64,000 bases of DNA from Amblyornis subalaris (GCA_018881555.1 JACAXG010000052.1:2790001-2854000), one strand, 5' to 3'; positions 11,981 to 24,848 are shown, counted from the first letter of the stretch. The notes: generated by a model from the letters alone, not told the origin. Program-made: numbers and translations.

Positions 11981-14900
11981 GAAGTCCTGAGCCAATGGAA
12001 AAATTACATGCTGTTACTCAATCTTTATAGAAAGATTGGTGCATGTAAAGCAGCTGGGTCACGTGGTAAAATGTGATTTAGCTTGAATTTGGATTGTTGG
12101 CTTATTACTCTGTAGCTATGTAGATCTCCCAGACTCTTCTTTTTCCAAATAAAAGTCCAAATGTCTACCCAAACTACACACTATTTATTGGTTTTTAGTA
12201 GAAGGGATTAGCTATCTGCTATTCTAAAGAAGAAATCCCAGTTTTTCAGTGGTTTCTTGCAGGAGACTTAAAATCTTTGAGAGGTTTTCAGGGCTTTACT
12301 CCTCATATGTTTCCACAAAGCGAAGAGCAAGAGCAAGTTAATTCTTCTGAACTCAGCCAGTAAGATATTGGAAAGAAAGTTAACAAGCACCTGGCTGCAG
12401 TAGGACCAGGGTTTTCTGAAGACCAAGCTCAGCCAAATCAGACTGCTCCTGCAAAAGCTGTCCTGCTAGTGCTGCTGCCATGGAACAAACAGTGCTGTGT
12501 TTAACATCAGGGATATGTTGAAGAAAATGACACATTTTACTGCTGAAAACATTGCATTTTTGGAAGCTCCATAAAATCATAAAGATTAATGAGATGCATT
12601 ACATTTCACAAAGCTCTAGTCTGTGGGAATGTCTAAACTTCAAAGTGGGATTAGGCTTATTAACCCCCTTTTTCTATGGGATAGTATACAAATCATCATG
12701 TGCATTCACCTGATGTAGAGGTTTTTGTATTGTTCCACAGAGCAGTGTGGAAATGAAAATCCCTTAACGTCAAAGGTACTGTCCTTAGTGTTCAGGGTTT
12801 TCCTAATCCTCTACTGCTTGAAGATACCACGCTATTGGGGGATAAAGTGGGACCTGAATACCCATGAGAGTGCAGAAAAAATTTTTCTGTTACCCCACTT
12901 AACTGATAGACCGCATTTCCTGCTATTGGTGATGTAAGGAAACNCTGATTGCCTTAGGTCCTAAAGTTGCTGTACTTCCCTTACAGCAAAGACAGGATAA
13001 CGTCTCAAGCAGCTAAAGAGTCCACCTGCATCAAAATCGACAGCCTCCACTAAATTCTTATCAGACAAAACCCTCTGACTTCAAAATCAGCAAGTCCATT
13101 CACACTGTGAATAATTTTGATCTCTTACGGTGCAATGAGTAGCAAGGCCAGCTTCATATGGGAAAACTACCACAGTTTTGTTTTGGGTGCAAGTATATGC
13201 TGTGACCATGATAAAATCAGAATTTAAGTACTATGGCTTCATAAGCAATGGAATCTGTACTGAATGTGGGAAGGAAGCAAGTCTGAACTACTAGCACACT
13301 GGAGGAATGCTTTCACAAATTTGGGATCCCTGAAGCACTGAATCCTCAAAGCAGCCATGAACACAGCACAAGGGGATTTTAAGCTGACTTTAACTAATTT
13401 TCTTTTGGAACCTGCGCTTGGAAAGGATGTTTTTTTAATGTTTCATTGATGGGTTGACTATACCACAAAAAAATTAAAATATCTGATATAAAAACACAAT
13501 CCTAAATTGTTGCTGCAGCCCTGCTGCAATACTGCAGCAATAAGGCAGTAGGCTTAAAACAGTGACATAGCAGTAGCTGGATTCTGTATGTACCATTTAA
13601 TTGCATGAAGCATCCTTATTTCTCAGCCTCTTTTGAAAGATTTTGACCTCTCTGTTTCCTGCCTGTATTATACTGTTTTCCAGAGTACAGTTTAAAATTT
13701 AATACATTAATAAATGCCATCAAGAAAAATATCCAGATAATTCACATTAGGTACCATGAATAATTATAAAATCAATCATCAAAATGATCTTCCCTAAAAT
13801 TATGCATTTTTCCTTTTCATTGCATCATTAATTTTGAGGTCTAATCCTATATACTCTGGCTTTCCAACACTCCTGCTGATGTCAAGCAAACCCTCATTAA
13901 ACTCAGATGTTCTTCCCTGCTGGTTCAAATTCCAGCTTCGGAACCTATTTTTTCAGTTCCTCAGACTTCTTTTCTGTTTCTTAAGAAGGTCTGAGGAAAC
14001 CTAGTTTACCTCATCTAACACACCAAAAAAAATCTTGCAGATGTTTTATCTACAGAAAACTTGCCATGCTGATTCTGGAAAATGCCTCTTCACAAGCAGT
14101 TCTGGGATGACAGGGAGTGGATGTGGGGCTTTTTTCACCAATGTTGCCTTCTGCTATTAGTAGAGGTACCTGGTGAAGTGATGGCCTTCTGTGCAGAAGC
14201 AAAGTCTTTGAAATAGGTGAATATTTTTCAGACCTTTCTCCACCACATTGTTGCAGACATGTGCCTGTTCAAGGATCTTCACATTCAGCAAAGATCAACA
14301 CAGCACGTCATGTAAAAATTTGAATTCCCAATAACCTTCTCATTTAAAATTACTGGNTTGGGGCCTTTTCCTCAGGGGGGAGGGAGGGGAAGAGATGATG
14401 AAACACTCTCATTTTATGCAGTGCACTTTCCCTCCCTGACAGAATGGAAATCTGGTGCCATTCCAGGTTTCTCCTGGCAGTAAATTGACCCATGGGTCCC
14501 ATTGTCCTCTAGATTAAAAGATCTTCCATAGTTTCTGCTGATTGACTATTTTTTGCGCCCCTTAGTAGTCTCTGTGTAACATCAAACCACCCATTGCTTT
14601 AAAGTTGAAAGGAGAGGTACTGGCAAGTCAAAGAAAAGTATGCCATGTAAGTTCATTTTTTTAGGTAGATGGGTGTTTAATTTATTTTTGTCAACAAGAA
14701 CTTCCTAAGAATTCTTCTTAATTACAGTATAGGCAGATCAGAGGGTTCTAATCCTATCATGATTTAGTGCCTATGCTGCTCTCACCCATCCTGTCTCTGA
14801 AGCATTATTAGCAGTGTTACCCTTCCTTACAAATGACTCACCATGTTTTGTTTACCACTCCACAGGGAAACACCAGCAGCTTTTTGGACTTGCTTTATAG

Positions 14901-16651
14901 TCCAGATGACTTCATCTAACTAGAGAGCTGCACTGAAGCCTTCACACATGAGCATCCATGCCAGAAAACCAGAGGAGTATCTCAAACAAATTAAGAAAAA
15001 AGGGATACAACTCCCTGTACTGTTATATTGAATGCCTGTGTGACTTTATGTGACATTCTCATTATCATAGAAATCCTCACTCCTATCCTTAAAAATTATT
15101 CTGACCAACAATGGTGAATTAAAGTGTAAGCCTATGCAAGAATAACTGTGTTGCTTTTTATACAGAAAGAGTTTAACAAAATATCCATTCTTCATTTGCT
15201 TATGGGTGGGACTTATAAATAATGTGAGTTTAGTCATTGATTTAAGAGAGAAGTATTTCTCCCTATTAATATAAAAATGTCATTTTTCTGGTGTTGATAT
15301 ATGATGCTTAGTATATGCCAGCAAGAAAGACTGAGGACATATTTCTTTAGTGGTTTTCTAGATACGATTTCAATGATTGAACTGAGAACTCAATTATCAA
15401 ATCCCCATTTCTCGCATACATGCAAGTTTTTTTGACTTCTCAGGGTGGTTCTGCACCTGTATGCCTCAAGAATAGGGCGGTTTAATAAAATTCATATCTT
15501 CTGAAATGCAGAAAATACTCATTTTTATTATGTTATCATCATAAAAATAGTTTCTAGTCATGCTTGTTCTGTGTTACAGAAGTATTAATTCTTCAATACT
15601 GATGTTGATTTTACCAGTTTACTACACCACATGAAGTNTTTAGTTCCTGCTTGCTCTCCTGACTTGTAGCTGCATAGATTCACTGCTTTTACTTGCCCCT
15701 CCATCTGTCTGGACATTTCCAAATGTTAATCACAACATTCCTGTGCTCTGTATCCTCCTTGACTAAATGGAGAAATGTACCTGGCAGAGCTGTCAGACTG
15801 CTACACTCACACATATATTCCATGAAAACTCACACCATAAAATACACTTTCATGTTTTTTTAATGCTTCTGGGGCACCACTCAGGTAGTCAGACATCTTC
15901 ATGATTGTGGCCAATGTAAGATCCTTTATGGATATATTCCCTGTATTACTTATCTACTCTAATTTTCTTCAGCTGCTTCTCTTGTAATTACAATAAAATG
16001 AACACCAGTATGTTTTCCTTCTTTAGCAATACCTGGATTTATTTTATTAAAGAGTTCTCTCTATATCTTAAAAAGATACCCTGCAAAACCCAAGGTCTCC
16101 CTCCCCACATGCTTATCAAAACAATATATTGTCCAGAAATTATGTTTACCCTTGATCCTTTTACAACTGAATCATATTTTCTTCTGTATTCAGACGATAA
16201 TAAAAATGGTAATTTAAAATGGCTCTGTATTGAAGATTATCCCCTTTTCAGTGTTTCCTGGCCATATTATCTGCATTCTCCTGCTCAGTCACAAAAGAAT
16301 GAGTTTCAAAGAGGTACCAGGCAACAGCCGTGGTAGAAATTCCTCTGTCAAGACGTCAGGCTGATGTTTTTATCACTATAACTTAATTCCCTCAATTTTG
16401 TGGCAGGCTAATAACACTGATATACCCTTAAATTGTTGTATAGGAGGTAGTAATTTCCATGCTATGGAATGTTTCTTTCTCCCCACCTTCAAATAATAAA
16501 AATGAGAATCTACACTCGATTCCTTGCACCTAATGTTTTTGAGAGATGAAGAACTGTCATCTTTCCATTTTGTCCCATTTCTCCCTCATAGAATAGGCCA
16601 GGAAATTAATATTGTGCAAGGCTTATGATTCCTGTCATTTTCTATTGGCAG
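11981..16651. other. non-genic stretch with weak exon-like pieces
   Basis: No gene supported. Two very short splice-bounded pieces on the plus strand (12741-12775 after 'gtattgttccacag', and 16289-16313 after 'ctgcattctcctgctcag') keep an open frame, but are too short to tell from chance. The rest is AT-rich with nothing recognisable. Confidence 0.4.
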
Positions 16652-16814
16652 TACTTTCTTGTCAGTTGTCACTTATGTCAGAGTCTGATCCTACAGTGTT
16701 GTCCCAGTGGGGGACAGGCCGATACCAGCTGAAAGGAGTTCTGGTTGTAGATCTGGGAAACATCAGATCCAGGCTGCCTTTGAAGCACAGAGGACGCCAG
16801 TTGTCTAAACCAAG
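16652..16814 (+). CDS. candidate internal coding exon, unidentified
   Basis: A 163-base segment between a strong acceptor (gattcctgtcattttctattggcag, last base 16651) and a donor CCAAG|GTGAGAGC (16815). One frame is open throughout, entering in phase 1 and leaving in phase 2; the peptide includes SESDPTVLSQWGTGRY and RLPLKHRGRQLSKP. I do not recognise it. It may be an upstream exon of the candidate gene that continues at 19374, but the phases need a further exon between (18234-18375, behind a very strong pyrimidine acceptor, would fit but has a weak donor). A chance open segment is the alternative. Confidence 0.25.
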
Positions 16815-17486
16815 GTGAGAGCAAGGTTATAGCTACACCAGTCTAAAGGTGCATATTGACAAAAAGGTAATGAATGTACACCAGTTGCCTCACTGCAAAG
16901 TCTCAGGGGAAGCAGAGGGTTCCAGCTTCCATTACAGCGTAATGAGCTATGGGAAGGCTCGCAGCATTGACCTCGGCTAGATCTGCCATGTGAGAGGTGT
17001 CTGGGCCTTGCATGATGGTAACCAGACTGTTAGCTGCTGCATTAAAAACTTCTAGAAGTAGGAAAAACACTCTAAAATTCTGCTGGAAGACAGTATCTGT
17101 CCCTGTAAAAGCCAGTTTTCTGCAGAACATTGTAGCACTGCATGTGGCTGCATTTCTTTTATAACAGATAACATATAACACACTCCTTTCCCCTTTTGGT
17201 AAGACCAGTCATCTCTCCCTCTGAACTCTGGTTGGGTATCCATACAGCTGACATACATAGTAGTCTTTATTCTATACCTGGGATTTGTATCATGTCTGTT
17301 TCCTCTGATCTGAAGGCACCATTTAGGGGAAAAATACCATGGTAGCAAAATTGTGTTCATATTTAAAGCAGCTTGCTGTGTTGTGCTCCCAGACTTCATA
17401 GAAAAAGAGGTAAAAGCAGCTTAAGCAATTAGATGTTCTGGTAGGATTATTTATGTTTATCTTCTGCTTTTGTTGTAGATATCCTT
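16815..17486. other. non-genic stretch
   Basis: Nothing recognisable beyond short minus-strand open frames (16903-17399) without domain character. Confidence 0.45.
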
Positions 17487-17520
17487 TGTGTGTATGTGTG
17501 TGTGTGTGTGTGTGTGTATA
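17487..17520. repeat. (TG)n microsatellite
   Basis: About 34 bases of TG repeats with one 'ta' interruption, passing into 'tatacgc'. Alternating purine-pyrimidine DNA. Confidence 0.97.
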
Positions 17521-19373
17521 CGCTTAAGTATATGCAGCCATATGCATATAAATATGTGCCAACCTGATATTTTAGACTAATTTGAGGGGACCAGGACATG
17601 TTTCTAAAGGAGACCCCACAATTGTTCTCCTCAGGGAGCTGGAACAGTTTCCTTCTTTCAGCGTCCTATAATGTGCACTGCTTCATAACCATACTTGGAA
17701 TTCATTACCACCTCTTCTTGAAGGTATTTCTATCATGTAGAGACACCTTTGGTTCAAAAGATATTCAAGGATAGTTCTCAAACCCAAAATTCACATGAGA
17801 AAAGCTCTTAGAAGATTTTCTTCTCGTGTAATTCATATAACACAGGAGATATAATAGCCAGCTGTGCGCTGCTGCATTTTCAAGCAGATGTTAACCCTAT
17901 GAAAAATCACATCCTGCTCTTTTTTCCTGTTTTGTCGGGTTTTTTTCTGACATTCCTTAAGGCCTGTTTTTCCAAAACAAAGAAATAGAAAAATGGGTGG
18001 ACAATGACTCTCCCTGTGTTATAACCCACCACACCCGGCTCCTCTTTTTGCAAAAGAACTTGAAGAAACTGTTCCATTCTTTATTAAAAAACCCACCAAA
18101 TAAATATTTTTAGGCATTTCAGCTAATTTCATTGGCAAAGTCTGAATTCTGAACATATTTTTACCAAGATTTCCTCCTGTGAAAGATTTCCTCCATGACA
18201 GTCTGAACTCGTTTTCTCTCCCTGCTTCCCTAGACTCCCCATGTTACCTCCCCTGGGGAGGCTGAATGCTGCTGATTGTGCAAATTCAAGCCCATCAGCA
18301 CTTGTCATCTCTCATGGAATTTACCCTTTGACATTCAGCTTCTCCATCCCACTCGGAGGCAGAAGTTTTATCTTTGTAAAGCACAGAAGTTGTTTCCTTG
18401 GAAAAAGCAAGAAACATATGTGGGGTTTTATGGGAAATATTTTTTTTAAGGTTCTGATAAACTGAATGGCCAATGACAGAGTTTTGTCCAGTTTTCCTTG
18501 CCCCAGAATCCAAACTTTCAAGCCTTAAATAGTGACCTTGCCTTTTAACACCAAATTACAGCCAGTCACATCTATGTCCTTGTTTAGTATGTATTGTGAC
18601 AATATTATCTCATGAGAGTAGCCATTCTCCTGCCTTTAATAACAGCCAGTCTTGTACACATATACTTTGAAAAATTTACTAAGAGAAGAAGATAGAAACT
18701 TTCAAGGACTTTTCATTCTTTTTCTATCTGAGATGAGGAACTCTTAGGTAGGGGTAAGTCTGTCCTCATTTACACCTGTTAAGCCTCATTGAAATCAGTG
18801 GGGTTGAGCTAATGTAGCTGATTACAGTTTGGCTCATAATCTGTCTCCTGTTAACTCACCACACTACTTCCCGCAGGTGGAACAAGATGAGATCTGCTGT
18901 CTGCAGTGCTCCATTTATAGGAATAGTAGCATGCCCATTACTTCTCTGCAGATTGTGATGTTGGCTGCTTTGCCTGACAAGGAACATATATCTCAAGATA
19001 TCAAAATTAGCAGAAATCTCCTTCCTCCTTTTAAATGTGATTGTTTAGCAATACTGTCTACTAATGGATATGGGTACATGACTTTTGGAGCTCATTTGCA
19101 ATTTTTATGTCACTCAGCATACAGCAGGATACACTTATACTATAAATCTGTGTTAAGAAGTAAGCTTTGTTACACTTCATTTTCTATATTGGATCTGTAT
19201 TGCCTTCTAACTACAGTTTCACTATAGAGCTTATTATTTGTTGGGGTTAATGCTTCAAGGGTCATATTCTTTGTACAATACATTTATCCATGAACATAGG
19301 ATTTCTTTTAGCATTCCCTCATAGCCAGGCACTTCCTGAATTGTCACACAATCTGGATAGATTTTGTTTTCAG
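17521..19373. other. non-genic or intronic stretch
   Basis: Holds two strong pyrimidine-tract acceptors, at 18233 (cgttttctctccctgcttccctag) and 18876 (cactacttcccgcag), each followed by an open frame (to 18465 and 19227). Neither has a strong donor in a fitting position, so I do not call them exons. No repeats seen. Confidence 0.4.
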
Positions 19374-19474
19374 ATTCTGACAGAAAAAGTCAATTATCTT
19401 CTCCACAAGAAAAATTTTCTTTCTCATTGCTACGTTAAAGAGCAGAACTATGAAGCAGAAAGCAAAGCATTAAG
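19374..19474 (+). CDS. candidate coiled-coil coding exon, unidentified gene
   Basis: A 101-base segment bounded by acceptor 'gatagattttgttttcag' (ends 19373) and donor TTAAG|GTGAGA (19475). The open frame enters at phase 0 and leaves at phase 2. The peptide starts ILTEKVNYLLHKKNFL and ends near EQNYEAESKAL: charged, with hydrophobic residues spaced as in a coiled coil. Its exit phase matches the open phase-2 frame of the segment at 20789, where the join would read ...SKALSAKLCIS. I infer that both are exons of the plus-strand gene whose 3' end lies at 39.9 kb. No family is recognised. Confidence 0.38.
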
Positions 19475-20670
19475 GTGAGATTTTTTTTGTTCTTCTGATG
19501 CCTGACTGGGTGAAGGATGACAGCATTAGGTTCATGTTATGCCTCTGGAGCCTTAAAAACCATAACTGTTGGTGACTCTAGACGTTAGTGGAGAGGTTCA
19601 AAATATGCCCAGATTTTGGTTGCCTTTAGCTTCATCATACTTCTTATATTAGCATTGCTAAGGATTGCTTAGCTCAGTGAATTTAAATAATCAGGTACGC
19701 CTGATGCTTACACCTTTGTAGCCCGGTTTTCTAGTAAAATAAGGCTTCTGCATTCTTTGCAGAGAGAGAAAGACCGTAGCTTCCTGTAGTCCTGAACCAC
19801 AGGTCCCTGACTCTCGAACGTGGGAGATACCTCTACGTGTGGTGGTTGTGTTGACCTCGGCAGGAGTGAGCTCAGGCCTTGCTCCCTCTGCCTCAGTTGG
19901 GTCTCATGAGGCACAAAGCCAAGGCAAACCAGACCTCATTATCAGTCACTAACCTGTGTGGGATTTGGTTACCCCATGGATTGGATAATCAAACATTTCC
20001 AGAGTTATCTCTTCAGTCTTTGCCACATTACCTGTGGTTCTCTGGCACAAGTACGGATGGCAACAGGGGAGCTCAGTAGGGGCGAGTCGTAGGAATGCCA
20101 TGTTTCCTCTAGGATTGGGGAGGTGGGGTTTTTTTCTCATTTTTCCAGATTTTAATTCATTCATAGTGATAATCCAAACAGCCTTGAAGTTTTTCTTGGA
20201 AAATCGCTACTGTAATTGCCATGCCGTGCACACCTTTTTGATCACTGTGTTCTTGAGATAATTTAGAAGATAGATTACAGAGAGACTAAGCATTTTTTAC
20301 GCTTCCAACTCAAAGTGGTACTAATAAATAACCATAAAATAGTAATCTTGCATCTATAATTTTTCACGGCAGATCCTTATGAAACCATTATGTAATTAAT
20401 TTCTTTTTTAGCCATAGGAAAGTTCAGGTAAGGAAACTGGATGATGGAATATGAGACTGAGACAGCTGAAATTGGAACCAAACAAATCTTTTAGAGGTAA
20501 GTGCGTCATTTTTTTACTCCTGTAGTTCTCATGTTGTTCTGCCATTAAAGATGAGTTTTCCAAATATGAAAATGCGTCCAAAAAGCATAATGTTGAACTT
20601 CAAGCACTGAAGAAGCTCTCTGGCAGAGTACATTAGTGAGAAGAAAAACATAATATAATAACATAATGTA

Positions 20671-20672
<2 letters not shown>

Positions 20673-20704
<32 letters not shown>

Positions 20705-20705
20705 T
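20673..20705. repeat. (AAT)n microsatellite
   Basis: About eleven AAT units, extended on the left by 'aataacataatgtaatt'. Lies between candidate exons at 19374 and 20789. Confidence 0.95.
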
Positions 20706-20788
20706 AATGAAGAATTTCTCATTTTAGAAGTACTAATAATCTTTAAAAACTGTATTGTTCTTCATTCACTGTGTTTCTATTAATGTAG

Positions 20789-20854
20789 CGCAAAACTTTG
20801 CATCAGTACTATCAGACATCAAAGTCAGGATTTATTGAACTTAATTTTAGCAAT
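20789..20854 (+). CDS. candidate short coding exon, unidentified gene
   Basis: A 66-base segment between acceptor 'ttcactgtgtttctattaatgtag' (ends 20788) and a consensus donor AAT|GTAAGT (20855). Two frames are open. The phase-2 frame (AKLCISTIRHQSQDLLNLIL) continues the heptad-like pattern of the 19374 exon directly. The phase-0 frame would need an extra 16-base microexon at 20412-20427 (ttcttttttag|...|GTAAGG). I favour the phase-2 reading. The next in-phase candidate is 21371-21496 (phase 2 to 2, donor GAAAG|GTAGAA), which has weaker protein character. Confidence 0.35.
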
Positions 20855-21621
20855 GTAAGTCCCAGGTACCAAGCCAACACATGCTGTCTGGATTTCACCT
20901 TATAGTAAATGTAAAAAGGAGATAAATCAATGCCATTCTAGTGCCATGTCTCTCTTCTGCCTGACTGTCGAAGGAATATGGGNGTTTGGATTACAGCATC
21001 CAAAATGGACATGCCACTGGGCATAATGACTGGGCATGAGGAGATAGGACAAACAGTGATATGTTTGGGGGTTTTTAATANGCATTTAGGTATGGCTGTC
21101 TAGATATATATCAAGTATCTTAAGTTCAGCACAGATATTACCTGGAACATTTTTTTTTGCATTTCTTTTGTTCCCCTTAAAATTAGAAGTACCACCAATC
21201 TGGGAAGAGGATTGTTTTGTTATGGTCTCTGTGGAACATACATGTTTACTTAGAAGTATAAATTTTACTGGGGAATGCTATACAAGGCAATAAAATACTG
21301 TGCATGATTAAAAGTTCATGTCAATTTTTAATAACATTTCCTTTACCTTTTCTTTTTTTGCCATAAATAGCTTTGAAGGTTCTGCAGTTTCCAGTAGAAT
21401 TACTTTGATAAAGATAATTTGTACAGATATTTTTCTTCTTAATTTGACTCTGAAACATCTAAATAGGCAAAGAAAAATATGCTCAACTTTGGAAAGGTAG
21501 AAATAGGAACAACTTTTACTGGCAAGAACACAGTCCTTATGCTCTTCCATAGGATAAGCTCATGCTGTAATACCAGTGCTTGTTTAGAGATATTGGCAAT
21601 AGGCGAGTACTTGTTGGATGG
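20855..21621. other. probable intron, weak exon-like piece at 21371-21496
   Basis: The 126-base piece at 21371-21496 follows a good pyrimidine tract (ttaccttttctttttttgccataaatag) and is open in only one frame, phase 2 to phase 2. That phase agrees with 20789-20854. The peptide (ITLIKIICTDIFLLNLTLKH within it) is unusually hydrophobic beside the other candidate exons, so I keep it as tentative. Nothing else seen. Confidence 0.3.
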
Positions 21622-21730
21622 TGCTCTAAGCAACCTGGTCTAGTGAAAGGTGTACCTGTCTACTACAGAGGGGTTGGAACTAAACAATCTTTAAGGTCCC
21701 TTCCAACCCAAACCATTTTATGATTGCATC
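21622..21730 (+). mobile_element. CR1 LINE 3' end
   Basis: 'caacctggtctagtgaaagg', 'gaggggttggaactaaacaat' and 'aaggtcccttccaacccaaa' followed by 'ccattttatgattgcatcat': the last hundred or so bases of a CR1 copy with a worn terminal repeat. 5'-truncated. Confidence 0.93.
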
Positions 21731-22770
21731 ATATAATTCTCTGATCTGGCTTTAGTATAATCTGGCATGAGGTGAAGCCTCTACAACCCCCTTCTCTGAA
21801 GGCAGAGAGAAAGCGCTGCATGACCAGTTAAGGGACACAAATCAGTCTGGAAACCTCAACAGCTGGACCAACATAAATTGCTTGTCAGTTTCTGTCATGT
21901 CTAAACACTGATTTGTAGCAGAATTTTGAAAAAGATATTTTTATGACCATTTGCCATTATGTTCACTCATGAAACTTACTGAAATCAACAAAGGGCAGAA
22001 CAGGGCCTTTAAATATGTCCTGTCCTGAAATCTGTGTCAGCTGCAAATGATGTCTTCACCACTACTTAGAGGATCCTTGCTGTTATCAGAGTTAGGAATT
22101 ATCTTGCTGGCATGCCCANTGCTTTACCTGGCCCTTCCATCTCTTTTCCCAGATGTTACAGCCATCATTACCATCTGTGTCACTTTTCCCCCTGCATTGT
22201 ACTAGCCTGTTCTTATGTCAGTGGCAATATTTCTTCATTATTCACGTGGCATTGAGGCTAAATTTTTTTTCCNTTTTCCTCTTTCACTGTTTTGTAGCAT
22301 GCAGTTCACCTTCTAGTGCCATCTTTGTCTATACCTCACTATTGATGCATGACCTAGCTGGCAACAAGAGTCATTTTTCTGCTGGTGCTTTAATTCAAAT
22401 CTACCCATGGGTGGTGGATAATTTTAATTGCTACCAGCAGGAAGCTGGGCGTATTCTGATTCAGACACCTCTGTCAAGAAATGAGTGGTCATTTGTGACA
22501 TACTGGATAATAAAAGTAGCTAAGGGCATTATCTGACTTGAACCGAGCTGACAGATTTTTACAGTTATGTCTGAAGTCCAACTCCCTATGTTTAGAAAAA
22601 AATACATAGAATATTATGTGTGAAAAGGGAAAAAGTAAGGAAAGTCACTCAGTAGGAAAAAAATACACCAGATGACCTCCAAATCTCGTGTGCAAAGGGA
22701 CACAAACCCCACATTGTGCCTATGTTTTAGAGAAGTATGATATTTTCAACCCGGAGTAACACCATTCTTG
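21731..22770. other. non-genic stretch
   Basis: A plus-strand frame (22153-22536) sits behind a striking pyrimidine tract ending in 'cactgttttgtag' at 22297. It has no good donor, and no family is recognised. Otherwise featureless. Confidence 0.4.
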
Positions 22771-22836
22771 CATTTACACATTACTGCATAAACATTTACA
22801 CATTACTGCATAAACATTTACACATTACTGCATGAA
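22771..22836. repeat. 22-bp tandem repeat, three copies
   Basis: The unit 'catttacacattactgcataaa' (22 bases) occurs head to tail at 22771, 22793 and 22815. The third copy has one change (catgaa), and a partial fourth 'catttctgcattta' follows. The near-identity suggests a recent expansion. Confidence 0.97.
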
Positions 22837-23079
22837 CATTTCTGCATTTATAGGCTCGTAGGAAGCGGATTGGCATATGAACTTCATTGTCTTTCACAAT
22901 AACACTTAGCTTTCTTAAAATGCCTATTTCCAACATAAATTAACATATTCTATCAGTCTTTTGGAGTACTAGGAACAATGGACCATTCCAATTTAGGGGC
23001 TAATTAGGATGAATAAAGATTATGGAATCTAGCCATAGCTAAGTCATCATATGCATTTCTTGTCGGTGTATAACCAGTT

Positions 23080-23225
23080 AATATCAGTAAGTGCTTTCAC
23101 TTCTGAAGAGCTCTTCACCAAATCTCAGGTGTCAAGAACGGTGAGGTAAACTCATCAACAGAGGATCTGGTGATTTGCCTAAGGTCAGACAGTAAAGNGC
23201 TGTCAAAGGAAGGATATTAAATAAA
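23080..23225 (+). repeat. possible ancient MIR/SINE-like remnant
   Basis: The run 'agtgctttcacttctgaaga', 'gtgaggtaaactcatcaaca' and 'gatttgcctaaggtcagaca' resembles the core of old tRNA-derived SINEs of the MIR type (consensus '...gaggtaagtgacttgcccaaggtcacacag...'). The match is by memory and by eye, and it is degenerate. Confidence 0.33.
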
Positions 23226-24848
23226 CCTCATGGTGTGACACAGCTTGACAAACAAGCAAGTCACACTCATGTGCTGTAAACTTGTTCAAATTACTATCTG
23301 CAAAACACCACTCTGTGACTGTATGTTGCTGTTATTACAGGAAAATATTAAAGAAAGACAAGATCTACAGGACACCTATCCCAGACAGACCAATATGCTA
23401 TGAATAGGCTTATTGTCTTGCACATGCAGAAATAAGCATAAAATGCCTGAATGAACCCAGCATAGCTCTATGCACTTGCTGGTAAATTAACGTCCCAGTG
23501 ATCTCTGATGTAGTGGTACTGGTTTAGTAAAACAGTGTAACTGCATCAATACAGTGTTGTAGCCTAAAAAATAGGTCTGCTTCTCATCGGGGATTCTTAG
23601 CTTGGGTCTACCCCTAATCTGAACAAGTGCTACGTGGGCCCCAGTGCCAAGCATTTGCCACTCTCACATTTCCCCCACAAAACCAGTTTTTCCTGAGCCA
23701 TCAAGACAGGCTTAGCAGCTGAGTTTTGTCAATATGTTGCACAAGCCAGCTCTCCTGCCTCTGAAGCATCCTGCTTGAATACATGTGCATTGTTATACCC
23801 TCAGCCTAGCTCCCCTGACAGTTTTGGATGCTGACAGTTTCATAAAATCTTCCCTCCAACTAGTGGCGGTGTAAAACCATAATAAAAACAAATCCAAACC
23901 CTGATTGTATTGCAATCTACAGTGATATTGCAGAAGGATGACATTTTCTAAACTTAATAAAAACATCCTTTCAGTCGGGTTTTGTACATCTTAAATGGAT
24001 AACAACCAGAAGTATACAGAGTGTGATATGTGTCAAAATCCTCACAGGATGATATTTCTTCTTGTCAGAATGGCAAGAACATCAATANAGAGAGATCTTT
24101 AGAACCAAGTGGGGCACTGTTTCCTCAGCTAAAAACCTGCTTTCATCTCTCATAAGCACCCAGTGAAAAAATATTCTATTGACATATCAAAGTTTATATG
24201 GGTTGCCAAAGGAAAATAAGGGTAGGAAGCTAGGGTGTTTGTCAGAGATAGGTAGAATGAGATCAAGATACTCTGCCAGCAGCTGACAAGGCAAAAGATT
24301 GTAGGTCAGCACTAATAGTATGTGATTTAGCTCTAAGAAGCCACTTGTCATATAGCTGCAGCCTGAACATTGTCTCTTAACCGCTCATTCTTTGCAACAG
24401 GCCCACTTTAGCCTTGGTGATTCGAGCGGATGCTCATGCATCAGGTCTGTTAACTGAACTACTGACAAAGCCTATAACTTTTACCCAGTAAATCACCCAG
24501 TTAGCTGAAACACAATCAGGTTGCTGTTAGCAGGGTTTCATTTTCCATTTTGTTATTTACTGGTACAGCTGGAGGGGATTTTTCATGCCGTTACGTGGCT
24601 ATCTTTGCTAAAGTTAGCTGAGTAGTTTTGGCAAAGAAGGGCATTGCCATTGCTTGNCCTGCTAGACCCTTACATGGACATACAACAGTCTCCCTGCTTA
24701 GCTGACCTAATACAACAATGCTGTATCTAGTTCCCCAGAGAAATATTTGTCAGCAGCTCTTCCCACATACTCATACTGAAAAATCCTAAATACAAATGAG
24801 AGTTTTTTATGCTGGCTGCTCGATTACTATTTACTTTTTTTTTTTCAG
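23226..24848. other. non-genic or intronic stretch
   Basis: No gene, repeat family or RNA recognised. Isolated N bases at 24088 and 24657. Confidence 0.45.

Noticed and set aside
18234..18465. Open frame behind the strongest acceptor of the window
   Set aside because: Its only phase-compatible donor (TTT|GTAAAG) is weak and the peptide has no character. Kept only as a remark.
22298..22536. Open frame behind a very strong pyrimidine-tract acceptor
   Set aside because: No donor or poly(A) arrangement completes it, and its phase does not fit neighbouring candidates.
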